Origin: Kineosporia aurantiaca JCM 3230 | GTDB lineage: Bacteria; Actinomycetota; Actinomycetes; Actinomycetales; Kineosporiaceae | DNA length: 64,000 nt | Assembly: GCA_000719025.1 (NCBI GenBank) | Contig: JODP01000016.1 | Location: forward strand, 137,989-201,988 | Direction of reading: 5' to 3' | Part shown: in pieces, positions 8,559 to 15,754 of the stretch | How positions within the stretch are numbered: the stretch's first letter is position 1 | Layout of the letters: every line of letters starts with the position of its first letter | Notes under the pieces: model-generated | Database searches by the model: none | Told to the model about the DNA's origin: nothing | Seen by the model: only the letters and a program-made list of their open reading frames with translations | Translations under genes and position numbers: made by a program

Positions 8559-8987
8559 TCAGGCCAGCGCCGCGTCGGCCCGCTCGGCGACCCGGTTGAG
8601 AACCATTGCGACGGTGGTTTTCTCATCGTCACTGAAACCCTCGAACAGGTATTCGGTGACCGGACGTATTTCGGCGCTCACGCGCGTCCACAATTCCCGC
8701 CCCGCATCGGAAAGATCGACGACGTTCGCCGCCGCCGACGTCAACAATCCGGCTTCCAGCAGTTCGGCAAGGTGACGGCGGGCCCGTTCGTCGCTCACCC
8801 GGAGCCCGCCGGTGACGAAGGTGATCAGGTCGGCCTCGGTGACCGGGCCGTTTGAGCCCACGGAGTTCAGCATGACCCAGCGTTCAAAATCCAGGCCTGT
8901 GGGCTCAAGGTGCCGCTCCAGTAGGGCACGGACGGCGTAGTGGGAACGACCGATGTTCTGTCCGGTAAGAATCGGCGGTGTGCTCAT
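8559..8987 (-). CDS. MarR-like winged-helix regulator
   Basis: 142 residues with a winged-helix layout: an N-terminal helix, a helix-turn-helix region around residues 48-80 (VTEADLITFVTGGLRVSD), a wing, and a C-terminal dimerisation helix. It is weaker than its neighbour as a MarR match. It is the second gene of a two-gene operon; its ATG overlaps the stop of the upstream MarR gene by 4 nt. It converges on eutBC. The ligand and targets are unknown; control of the ethanolamine genes is possible but not shown. Confidence 0.75.
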   Translation of the reverse strand: MSTPPILTGQNIGRSHYAVRALLERHLEPTGLDFERWVMLNSVGSNGPVTEADLITFVTGGLRVSDERARRHLAELLEAGLLTSAAANVVDLSDAGRELWTRVSAEIRPVTEYLFEGFSDDEKTTVAMVLNRVAERADAALA

Positions 8988-9463
8988 GACGGTGCTCCTT
9001 CAACGGCTTGAACGGAGTGAGTGAGGGGAGTTTCGAGCAGCGCGTTCAGGTCCTGCCGGAACTGCTCGGCCCGCGCGCTGCCCGCTCCGCCGAGGGGTTC
9101 GAGCAACTGGGCGACGAGGTGCTCCACGATCTCCACCGCCTTCGCGGTCGCCTCGGCCCCCTTGGGGGTGAAGGCCAGCCGGACCGCGCGGGAATCGGCC
9201 GGATCCGGGGTGCGGACGATCAACTCGGCGCTCTCCAGAGCCCGCGCCAGCTTGGACACGTAGAGCGCCTCGAGCCCGGTGTGATCAGCCAGAACGCGCT
9301 GGCTCGGGGCGGAGCCGTCGGTGCTCAGGGCGGAGAGCGAGGCCAGGGCGACGTACTGGGCGTGGGTCAGGCCGAGCGGGGCAAGGGCCCGGTCGACGAC
9401 CACTCGCCAGCGCATCGAGAGCCGCCAGACGAGATAACCGTGCGGGTGAACGGGTTCCGGCAT
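8984..9463 (-). CDS. MarR family transcriptional regulator
   Basis: 159 residues from the ATG at 9463, which has GGTGA 5 nt upstream. Longer in-frame extensions lack a ribosome-binding site and would run through an operator-like palindrome. The MarR core is visible: LTHAQYVALASLSAL, then the recognition region QRVLADHTGLEALYVSKLAR and the wing with DPADSRAVRLAFTPKG (DxRxxxL-T-x-G is typical). Such proteins repress by binding palindromes and are released by small aromatic ligands. It leads the operon with the second regulator. Confidence 0.9.
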   Translation of the reverse strand: MPEPVHPHGYLVWRLSMRWRVVVDRALAPLGLTHAQYVALASLSALSTDGSAPSQRVLADHTGLEALYVSKLARALESAELIVRTPDPADSRAVRLAFTPKGAEATAKAVEIVEHLVAQLLEPLGGAGSARAEQFRQDLNALLETPLTHSVQAVEGAPS

Positions 9464-9486
9464 GGATTCACCGTACATGGCGATAA

Positions 9487-9498
9487 TAGCTATGGCTA
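9487..9498 (-). promoter_or_regulatory. Putative MarR operator
   Basis: TAGCTATGGCTA, an inverted repeat TAGC-N4-GCTA, lies 24 nt upstream of the MarR start in a locally A+T-rich segment likely to hold the promoter. MarR proteins often bind such short palindromes in their own promoter. Confidence 0.45.
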
Positions 9499-9574
9499 CT
9501 AAAATTCTAGGGTACTGCCTTGCAACCGGCCTCTGCTTCCGGCTGTCAATCTGCTGTAAAGGGGAGGGGGAGAT

Positions 9575-9759
9575 GTGACGGATGCCGAGGAGTTCGACGT
9601 ACCGACCGGAATCAGTCATGGGTGATCAATCCGCTCGTGGGGGGCCTGCAGATCGAAGGGCTGATCGGCCCTACGGCCGACGATGGCCGGCTGGCCTCCT
9701 ACTACCCGGAGATCGACCACGTGGTGGTGGTCCCGGTCGACAGAGGGCCAGTGCCGTAG
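9575..9759 (+). pseudogene. Possible frameshifted gene remnant
   Basis: A very purine-rich ribosome-binding site (GGGGAGGGGGAGA) precedes GTG at 9575, which opens a 16-codon frame ending in TGA. A neighbouring frame then continues with protein-like sequence (SWVINPLVGGLQIEGL and later YYPEIDHVVVVPVDRG) to a stop at 9759. This looks like one short gene broken by a frameshift near 9620. The family is not recognised. The 660-nt gap to dapB otherwise holds only the sigma-factor remnant. Confidence 0.3.
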
Positions 9760-9862
9760 GGCCGGTGCCGTAGGAAAAAAAGTAGGAGCCCGGCGCATCC
9801 CGCCCCCTCGTCCGCGCGTCTTGTTCGTGTTCAGCAACGCAATGCGGGCGAGGGGGTGTGTC

Positions 9863-10100
9863 GTGTCGAGAGCCACGGAGTTCGACGAGTTCTAGGCCGT
9901 TGCCTACCGGAGGGTGCTGGGGCAGCTGCGCGGCCGAGGACGCGACCCAGCTCTGGCAGATCGAGCCGGATCAGGACACGGTGACGTTCAAGGGTCTCGG
10001 AATAGCGATCGGGGAGAACGGCAGCGACCTGCTCACCCTCCTGGTGGAGCCGGCCGGCGGTCCGGAGGACACCGGGACACCGTCCCCCTCGGACTCGTAG
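9863..10100 (+). pseudogene. Remnant of ECF (SigE-family) sigma factor joined to another gene's 3' end
   Basis: A GAGGGGG ribosome-binding site precedes GTG 9863. The frame reads VSRATEFDEF, then a TAG stop at 9893-9895, then AVAYRRVLGQL in the same frame. With tyrosine in place of the stop this is the start of a SigE-type ECF sigma factor (FDEFYxxxYRRxLGQL). Homology stops after about 11 further residues. Another frame then continues as a plausible C-terminal tail (ATQLWQIEPDQDTVTFKGLG onward) to a stop at 10098-10100. The pattern suggests a nonsense mutation plus a deletion joining the sigma gene to its downstream neighbour. Confidence 0.5.
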
Positions 10101-10124
10101 CCGCCCGCTGATACCTTCGCCTCC

Positions 10125-10859
10125 GTGACAGCGGTAGCGGTGATCGGCGCGTCCGGTCGAATGGGTAAGGCCAGCTGCGAAGCGGTGGAGGCCGCCGAGG
10201 ATCTGACGCTCAGCGCGCGGATCGGCTCGGGCGACGATCTGCTCGCCGGGCTGAAGGGCGCCGACGTCGCGGTGGTGATGACCCGGCCCGACGGCGTCGA
10301 CGACATCGTGGTGACCTGCGTCGAGCAGGGCGTGCACGCGGTCGTCGGTACCACCGGGTGGACCGAGGAGGGCCTGGCCAAGGTGCGGGCGGCGCTCGAG
10401 AAGGCGCCCACCGTCGGGGTTCTGCTCGCTCCCAACTTCGCGCTCGGCGCCGTGCTGCTGATGCGGTTCGCCGCTGAGGCGGCCCAGCACTTCGAGTCGG
10501 TCGAGATCGTCGAGCTGCACCACCCCAACAAGGCCGATGCGCCGTCCGGCACCGCCCGGCACACCGCCCACCAGATTGCCGAGGCCCGCCGCGAGGCCGG
10601 CGTCGGCCCCTCGCCCGACGCCACCAGCTCGGCGCTCGACGGCGCCCGGGGAGCGGATGTCGAGGGGGTGCGGGTGCATTCGGTGCGCCTGCGCGGCCTG
10701 GTCGCCCATGAGGAGGTGCTGCTCGGGAGTCCGGGGGAGCAGCTCACCATCCGCCACGACAGCTACGACCGGATCTCGTTCATGCCGGGGGTGCTGCTCG
10801 GGGTGCGGCAGGTGAGTGGTCGTCCCGGGCTGGTGCAGGGCCTGGAGAACTACCTGTAG
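10125..10859 (+). CDS. dapB: 4-hydroxy-tetrahydrodipicolinate reductase
   Basis: 244 residues. DapB reduces the dapA product with NAD(P)H in the lysine/diaminopimelate pathway that feeds peptidoglycan. The Rossmann motif VIGASGRMG is at residues 5-13. The signature ELHHPNKADAPSGTA (about residues 129-143) holds the catalytic histidine and lysine. The GTG at 10125 fits the family N-terminus; no clear ribosome-binding site is seen. Its stop region overlaps the convergent membrane-protein gene by 10 bp. dapA lies 4 kb downstream. Confidence 0.96.
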   Translation: MTAVAVIGASGRMGKASCEAVEAAEDLTLSARIGSGDDLLAGLKGADVAVVMTRPDGVDDIVVTCVEQGVHAVVGTTGWTEEGLAKVRAALEKAPTVGVLLAPNFALGAVLLMRFAAEAAQHFESVEIVELHHPNKADAPSGTARHTAHQIAEARREAGVGPSPDATSSALDGARGADVEGVRVHSVRLRGLVAHEEVLLGSPGEQLTIRHDSYDRISFMPGVLLGVRQVSGRPGLVQGLENYL

Positions 10860-12046
10860 CCGGTGGCCCCCGAGGCCGCCGAGGCGATCGCTTCTTCGAT
10901 CGGACCGCGGCGGCGAGGTGCTCCCCAGAGCAGGGCGATGATGATCGCCCCGACGATGTTCAGCGCCAAATAGGGCCACGGCGCGATGTTCTGATTGCTG
11001 TTGGCGCCCACCGCGAGCACGTGTAAGCAGTACAGCGTCAACGTCATCGAGCCCGCGGCGGCCAGCATGTGCAGCGGTACCCGGACCACCGGGCGCGGTT
11101 CGCCGCGGCGGCTCAGGGCCTGGACGGCGGCCAGGGTCAGCCCGATGACCAGCATCGAGGTGCCGACGGTGTGCACCAGATCGGTGATCGAACCGCTGTG
11201 TGCCACCCGGACCAGGAGCCACCACGGGTCGTCGACCGGCGAGGTGCCGAAGAAGCCGGAGTTCGGCGTGCGACCGTCGGACGAGTACCGGCTCAGCAGG
11301 CCGGTGTTCACCAGCGCCGGGAAACCACCGGCCGCCCGGACCGCGAGCTCCGACACCACCCAGGCCACGCTCGCGAGCACCGCCCCGATACCGGCCACGC
11401 TGAGCGCGACCCGCGGTCGGCGCAGCGCCACCCGGCCGACGGCGATGCCCGCGAAAAGGTATGTCGTCCAGGTCAACACGGGGTAATAGCCGGTGAGCAG
11501 CAGATGCCGGACCGCCGCGACGGGATCGGTGAGGGACGTCCAGTCCAGGTTCGACCCGGGCGCCTCGTCCAGCCCCACCTCGCCGCGGAGCCAGTAGCTG
11601 AGCAGGGGAGTGCCGATCGCGCAGCCCGCGGCCAAGAGGGCGAGCCACCGGACCCGCCAGGCCAGCACCGGGATCGCGGCCAGGAAGAGCACGCCGTAGT
11701 AGCAGAGGATGATCGCGACCGGGGTCTGCACCATGCCCAGCGTCAGCCCGATCGCGAGCAGGGCCAGCGCGCGGATCAGCGTGGTGCGGCGGGTGCGGGC
11801 GACCTTTTCCGGCGTGGGCCGGTCGCCGCCCGAGGCCAGGGCCAGCCCGACCCCGGCCAGCACCGCGAATAGCGCCGCGGCCCGGCCCCCGGCGATCTCG
11901 TGGGCCGCGCCCATCGCTCCCCGGTCCTCGTCCGGCCCGGTCAGGATGTGCGTGGCCATCATCCCGAACAGCGCGAACGAGCGCGCCACGTCGATCCCGG
12001 TCAGCCGGGAGCCCGGCGGCCCGGCCGGCCGGTCCGGCTCAGGCAC
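10850..12046 (-). CDS. DUF418 / HGSNAT-like membrane protein
   Basis: 398 residues from a GTG at 12046. The N-terminal LTGIDVARSFALFGMMATH resembles heparan-alpha-glucosaminide N-acetyltransferase catalytic-domain and DUF418 proteins, which open with a membrane helix after a short basic stretch. About ten hydrophobic segments follow, ending with a basic tail. The chemistry of bacterial members is largely unknown; transfer of acyl groups across the membrane is an inference. A longer frame upstream would overlap the GNAT gene completely and is unlikely. With this start the two genes overlap by 8 nt and are probably co-transcribed. Confidence 0.8.
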   Translation of the reverse strand: MPEPDRPAGPPGSRLTGIDVARSFALFGMMATHILTGPDEDRGAMGAAHEIAGGRAAALFAVLAGVGLALASGGDRPTPEKVARTRRTTLIRALALLAIGLTLGMVQTPVAIILCYYGVLFLAAIPVLAWRVRWLALLAAGCAIGTPLLSYWLRGEVGLDEAPGSNLDWTSLTDPVAAVRHLLLTGYYPVLTWTTYLFAGIAVGRVALRRPRVALSVAGIGAVLASVAWVVSELAVRAAGGFPALVNTGLLSRYSSDGRTPNSGFFGTSPVDDPWWLLVRVAHSGSITDLVHTVGTSMLVIGLTLAAVQALSRRGEPRPVVRVPLHMLAAAGSMTLTLYCLHVLAVGANSNQNIAPWPYLALNIVGAIIIALLWGAPRRRGPIEEAIASAASGATGYR

Positions 12047-12584
12047 CCGGGCTTTCCCCGATCTCCGCGCCGTACCGCGCCTCGTAGACGGTGATCTCGC
12101 CCGCCCCCACGAACGACCGGCGGGCGCCGTCCGGCACCATCCCGGCCGAGCCGAAGAACTGCCCGCGGGCCAGGTCGGCCTCCGGCACCCAGACCGTGAG
12201 CGCGGTGAACCCGTGGTTGCGCGCATGGTCGACCACGGCCGAGAGCAGCCGGGACCCGTGCCCGGCGCGCTGGTGCAGCGGATCGACGGCGAGCACGCCG
12301 AGCTGCCCCACCCGCTCGGTCGCGTCCTGGTCGGGGCTCGGGCCGACCGAGGCGAAGCCGATCACCAGGTCGTCGGTGACCGCGACGAACACGCCGTGTT
12401 TCGCGCTCGGCGGCCGCAGCACCGCCTCCCGCCAGACCGGGGTGAGTTCTTTCGGGGTGAGCACCGCCAGGGCCTCGGCCGGGAGGAGGTTGCCGTAGGC
12501 CATACCCCAGGCCCGGGCCTGGATCGAGCCGATCAGTGCCGGATCGCTGGTGCGGGCGGGCCGGACCAGGACGTTCGCTGCCAT
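12039..12584 (-). CDS. GNAT family N-acetyltransferase
   Basis: 181 residues from the ATG at 12584; AAGGA lies upstream, while the GTG at 12608 and ATG at 12593 have poorer spacing. The GNAT fold is shown by LGVLAVDPLHQRAGHGSRLL (motif A, the acetyl-CoA loop with R/QxxGxG-like HQRAGHGS) and the later GFTALTVWVPEADLARGQFF segment (motif B). The substrate is unknown. It overlaps the DUF418 gene and is divergent from the HAD gene with 55 nt between them. Confidence 0.88.
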   Translation of the reverse strand: MAANVLVRPARTSDPALIGSIQARAWGMAYGNLLPAEALAVLTPKELTPVWREAVLRPPSAKHGVFVAVTDDLVIGFASVGPSPDQDATERVGQLGVLAVDPLHQRAGHGSRLLSAVVDHARNHGFTALTVWVPEADLARGQFFGSAGMVPDGARRSFVGAGEITVYEARYGAEIGESPGA

Positions 12585-12639
12585 GTGGGGCATCCTTCCA
12601 CCCACCACCGACAGAAACCGGAAGCCTTAGGCTGACGCC

Positions 12640-13314
12640 GTGGTCGACAACGTTTCCCTGGGCCCGCTGGCCGGGCGCACCTTCGCCGCCGTGCTGTTCG
12701 ACATGGACGGCACGCTGGTCGACTCGACCCCCGCGGTGGAGCGCTCGTGGCTGCGCTGGGCCCGGGAGTTCGAGGTCGAACTGACCGGGTTCGGCACCTG
12801 GCACGGCATCCCGGCCGCGCAGATCGTGGCCATCTTCCTGCCCGAGGACCAGCGGGAGGCGGGCGCCCGCCGGATCGAGCAGATCGAGACGGAGGACACG
12901 GAAGGCGTGGTCGCGCTGCCCGGGGCCGCCGACGCCCTGACCGCGCTCGCGTCCAGTGGCCGCTCCGCCATCGCCACCTCCTGCGTCTGGGACCTGGCCC
13001 GGGCCCGGCTGCGGGCCACCGGCCTGACCCCGCCCGAGGTCCTGGTCACGGCGGACATGGTGCGGATCGGCAAGCCCGACCCGGCGCCCTACCTGCTCGC
13101 GGCGCAGCGGCTCGGGGTGGACCCGGCACAGTGTCTGGTGGTGGAGGACGCGCCGGCCGGACTCACCTCCGGGCTGAAGGCCGGAGCGGCCCGTCTCGCC
13201 GTCACCACGACCTACCCCGCCGACCAGCTCGACGCCGAGGCGATCGTGCCCGACCTGGCCGCGGTGCGGTTCACCGTCACCCCCGACGGCGTCCAAGTAG
13301 CATCCCGGCCATGA
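12640..13314 (+). CDS. HAD-superfamily phosphatase (sugar-phosphatase-like)
   Basis: 224 residues. The HAD nucleophile motif FDMDGTLVDST is near residue 20, motif II threonine is in AIATSCVW, and KPDPAPYLLAA plus VVEDAPAG give motifs III and IV. This is the beta-phosphoglucomutase/sugar-phosphatase subgroup with an alpha-helical cap. The physiological substrate cannot be read from sequence. The stop overlaps the thyA ATG by 4 nt, so it is likely translated together with thyA-dfrA, which would fit phosphate or nucleotide housekeeping, though this is inference. Confidence 0.88.
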   Translation: MVDNVSLGPLAGRTFAAVLFDMDGTLVDSTPAVERSWLRWAREFEVELTGFGTWHGIPAAQIVAIFLPEDQREAGARRIEQIETEDTEGVVALPGAADALTALASSGRSAIATSCVWDLARARLRATGLTPPEVLVTADMVRIGKPDPAPYLLAAQRLGVDPAQCLVVEDAPAGLTSGLKAGAARLAVTTTYPADQLDAEAIVPDLAAVRFTVTPDGVQVASRP

Positions 13315-14108
13315 AGTCGACGCAGTACGAGGACCTCCTGAAGCACGTGATGGCGAACGGGGTGGCCAAGTCCGACCGCACCGGCACCGGCACCCGCAGC
13401 GTGTTCGGCCACCAGATGCGCTTCTCGATGAGCGACGGCTTCCCGCTGATCACCACCAAGAAGGTGCACTTCAAGTCGATCGCGGTGGAGCTGCTCTGGT
13501 TCCTGCGGGGCGACTCGAACATCGGCTGGCTGCACGAGAACGGGGTCACCATCTGGGACGAGTGGGCCTCGCCGGAGGGTGAGCTCGGCCCGGTCTACGG
13601 GGTGCAGTGGCGCTCCTGGCCCAAGCCCGGCGGCGGCCACGTCGACCAGGTCGCCGACCTCGTCCGGACCATCCGCACCAACCCGGACTCGCGCCGGATG
13701 ATCGTCTCGGCCTGGAACGTCGCCGAGATCGAGAACATGGCCCTGCCCCCGTGCCACCTGCTCTTCCAGTTCTACGTGGCCGACGGCGAGCTCTCGGTGC
13801 AGGTCTACCAGCGCAGCGCCGACCTCTTCCTCGGCGTGCCGTTCAACATCGCCAGCTACGCCCTGCTGCTGCACCTGGTCGCCCAGCAGACCGGTCTCAG
13901 GGCCGGCGAGCTGATCTGGACCGGCGGCGACTGCCACATCTACGACAACCACGTCGAGCAGGTGACCGAGCAGCTCAGCCGGGACGTGCGTCCGTTCCCC
14001 GAGCTGGTCGTCCGGAAGGCGCCGGACCTGTTCTCCTACGAGTACGGCGACCTCGACCTGGTCGGCTACGACCCGCACCCGCGGATCCGCGCCGAGGTAG
14101 CGGTGTGA
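13311..14108 (+). CDS. thyA: Thymidylate synthase ThyA
   Basis: 265 residues, the usual ThyA length. It methylates dUMP to dTMP using methylene-tetrahydrofolate. It starts in the ATGA overlap with the HAD gene; the larger open frame upstream is not coding. DRTGTGTRSVFGHQMRF, LPPCHLLFQFYVADGEL with the catalytic cysteine, and the QRSADLFLGVPFNIASYA dUMP-binding segment are all present. dfrA follows with a 4-nt overlap, coupling dTMP synthesis to regeneration of tetrahydrofolate. Confidence 0.97.
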   Translation: MKSTQYEDLLKHVMANGVAKSDRTGTGTRSVFGHQMRFSMSDGFPLITTKKVHFKSIAVELLWFLRGDSNIGWLHENGVTIWDEWASPEGELGPVYGVQWRSWPKPGGGHVDQVADLVRTIRTNPDSRRMIVSAWNVAEIENMALPPCHLLFQFYVADGELSVQVYQRSADLFLGVPFNIASYALLLHLVAQQTGLRAGELIWTGGDCHIYDNHVEQVTEQLSRDVRPFPELVVRKAPDLFSYEYGDLDLVGYDPHPRIRAEVAV

Positions 14109-14608
14109 CCCAGGTCGTGAATCTGATCTGGGCCCAGGCCCGGGGTGGTGTGATCGGGCGGGACGGGGACATCCCCTGGCACGTCCCGGAAGACCAGATC
14201 AACTTCCGCCGGCTGACCAAGGGCAGCACCGTGATCATGGGCCGGGCCACCTGGGACTCGCTGCCCGAGCGCTTCCGCCCGTTGCCGGACCGGCGCAACG
14301 TGGTGCTGACGCGCGATCAGCAATGGACGGCGGAGGGGGCGCACGTCGCCCACTCACCGGAGCGGGCGTTGCAGTTGGCTGAGAGCCCGGAAGTCTGGGT
14401 GATCGGCGGCGGGACGATTTACGACGCTTTCCAGCCGTTGGCGACGCAGCTGGTGGTCACCGAGGTGGACCTGGACACCCCGGGAGACACCTTCGCCCCG
14501 GTCATCGGGCCGCAGTGGGTCCTGGAAGCCGGCCCGGACGACGCCTGGCTGGAGTCCCGCACCGGCCTCGGCTACCGGATCCGGAGCTATCGCCGATCGG
14601 CTGCGTGA
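14105..14608 (+). CDS. dfrA: Dihydrofolate reductase
   Basis: 167 residues. It reduces the dihydrofolate made by ThyA using NADPH. The GTG start lies in the GTGTGA overlap with the thyA stop. Family features include GVIGRDGDIPWHVPED (substrate loop with the catalytic acidic residue), TVIMGRATWDSLP and the VWVIGGGTIYDAF NADPH-binding segment. A terminator follows. Confidence 0.96.
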   Translation: MTQVVNLIWAQARGGVIGRDGDIPWHVPEDQINFRRLTKGSTVIMGRATWDSLPERFRPLPDRRNVVLTRDQQWTAEGAHVAHSPERALQLAESPEVWVIGGGTIYDAFQPLATQLVVTEVDLDTPGDTFAPVIGPQWVLEAGPDDAWLESRTGLGYRIRSYRRSAA

Positions 14609-14668
14609 CCTGCGTCACTTCAAACCCGTTTCAGTAACATCGATGTATGCCAGACCGATGAGACCCGC

Positions 14669-14724
14669 GAGTTCCGGTGCTGCTCGAACCCCCGAGCGAG
14701 TAGCACCGGAATTCATCGTTTTGC
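14669..14724 (+). terminator. Intrinsic terminator after dfrA
   Basis: GAGTTCCGGTGCTGCTCG (14669-14686) pairs with the segment at 14693-14714 over about 17 bp with G-U pairs, and is followed by ATCGTTTTG. This is one of few hairpins in the window with a real T run. It separates the thyA-dfrA unit from dapA. Confidence 0.8.
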
Positions 14725-14811
14725 CCCGGGCCACGGGTGGATTCGCCCGGGCGGCCGGGCCGGCGCCCAGGACGTCGTCGAACTGTCGCCGCCGCCCGGT
14801 ACGGTTGCGCC

Positions 14812-15711
14812 ATGTCCGTGGAACCCGTCACCCGTTCCTTCGGTTCCGTAGGCGTGGCCATGGTCACGCCGTTCACCGAAACCGGGGAACTCGACCTCGC
14901 CGCCGCCCAGAAGCTGGCGGCGCACCTGGTCGAGCAGGGGTGTGACGCGCTGGTGGTGTCCGGCACCACCGGTGAGTCGCCGACCACCAGCGACGCGGAG
15001 AAGGAGCAGCTGCTGCGGGCCGTGGTCGAGGCGGCCGGCGAGCGCGCGGTGATCATCGCCGGGATCGGCACCAACGACACGGCCCACACCGTCGAGCTGT
15101 CCCGCCAGGCCGCCAAGGCCGGGGCGCACGGGCTGCTCGCGGTCACCCCCTACTACTCCAAGCCCTCGCAGGAGGGCCTGGGGGCGCACTTCACCGCGGT
15201 CGCCGACGCCACCGGCCTGCCGGTCATGCTCTACGACATCCCGGGCCGGTCGGGCATCCCGATCCAGACGGAGACGCTGGTCAGGCTGGCCGAGCACCCG
15301 CGGATCGGGGCGGTCAAGGACGCCAAGGACGACCTGTACGCCGGGGCCTGGCTGCTGGAGCGGACCGACCTGGAGATCTACTCGGGCTCCGATCAGCTGA
15401 ACCTGCCCTGGCTCAGCGTCGGCGCCTCCGGCATGATCAGTGTGGTCGGCCATGTCGCGGCCGCGCAGTACCGCCGGATGGTCGAGGCCGTCGACGCAGG
15501 TGACCTGGTCACCGCGCGACGGGTGAACTCCGCGGTGCTGCCCGCGGTCCGCGGCGTCATGACCCGTGCCCAGGGCGCGGTGATGGCCAAGGCCGCTCTG
15601 GAACTCATGGGAGTACTGCCCAGCAGAACAGTACGACTGCCGCAGATGGCGGCGACGAACGAGGAGGTAACGCTGCTGCGCAGCGACCTCGAGGAGGCAC
15701 AGCTTCTTTGA
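14812..15711 (+). CDS. dapA: 4-hydroxy-tetrahydrodipicolinate synthase
   Basis: 299 residues. DapA condenses pyruvate with aspartate semialdehyde, the first committed step to diaminopimelate and lysine. It has the class I aldolase features: VSGTTGESPT (pyruvate-binding loop), YDIPGRSGI with the catalytic tyrosine region, and the Schiff-base lysine in IGAVKDAKDD. The ATG at 14812 gives the family N-terminus (GSVGVAMVTPF); the longer upstream frame is not coding. rnj follows after 43 nt, the usual dapA-rnj pairing in actinobacteria. Confidence 0.96.
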   Translation: MSVEPVTRSFGSVGVAMVTPFTETGELDLAAAQKLAAHLVEQGCDALVVSGTTGESPTTSDAEKEQLLRAVVEAAGERAVIIAGIGTNDTAHTVELSRQAAKAGAHGLLAVTPYYSKPSQEGLGAHFTAVADATGLPVMLYDIPGRSGIPIQTETLVRLAEHPRIGAVKDAKDDLYAGAWLLERTDLEIYSGSDQLNLPWLSVGASGMISVVGHVAAAQYRRMVEAVDAGDLVTARRVNSAVLPAVRGVMTRAQGAVMAKAALELMGVLPSRTVRLPQMAATNEEVTLLRSDLEEAQLL

Positions 15712-15754
15712 ATCTGGTAACGACGACCAGTCCCACCCGGGTGAGCGTGACCCC

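Noticed and set aside
9831..11648. 605-residue minus-strand open frame opposite dapB and overlapping the DUF418 gene in another frame
   Set aside because: dapB on the plus strand and the DUF418 gene in a different minus frame explain the region; residues are low-complexity.
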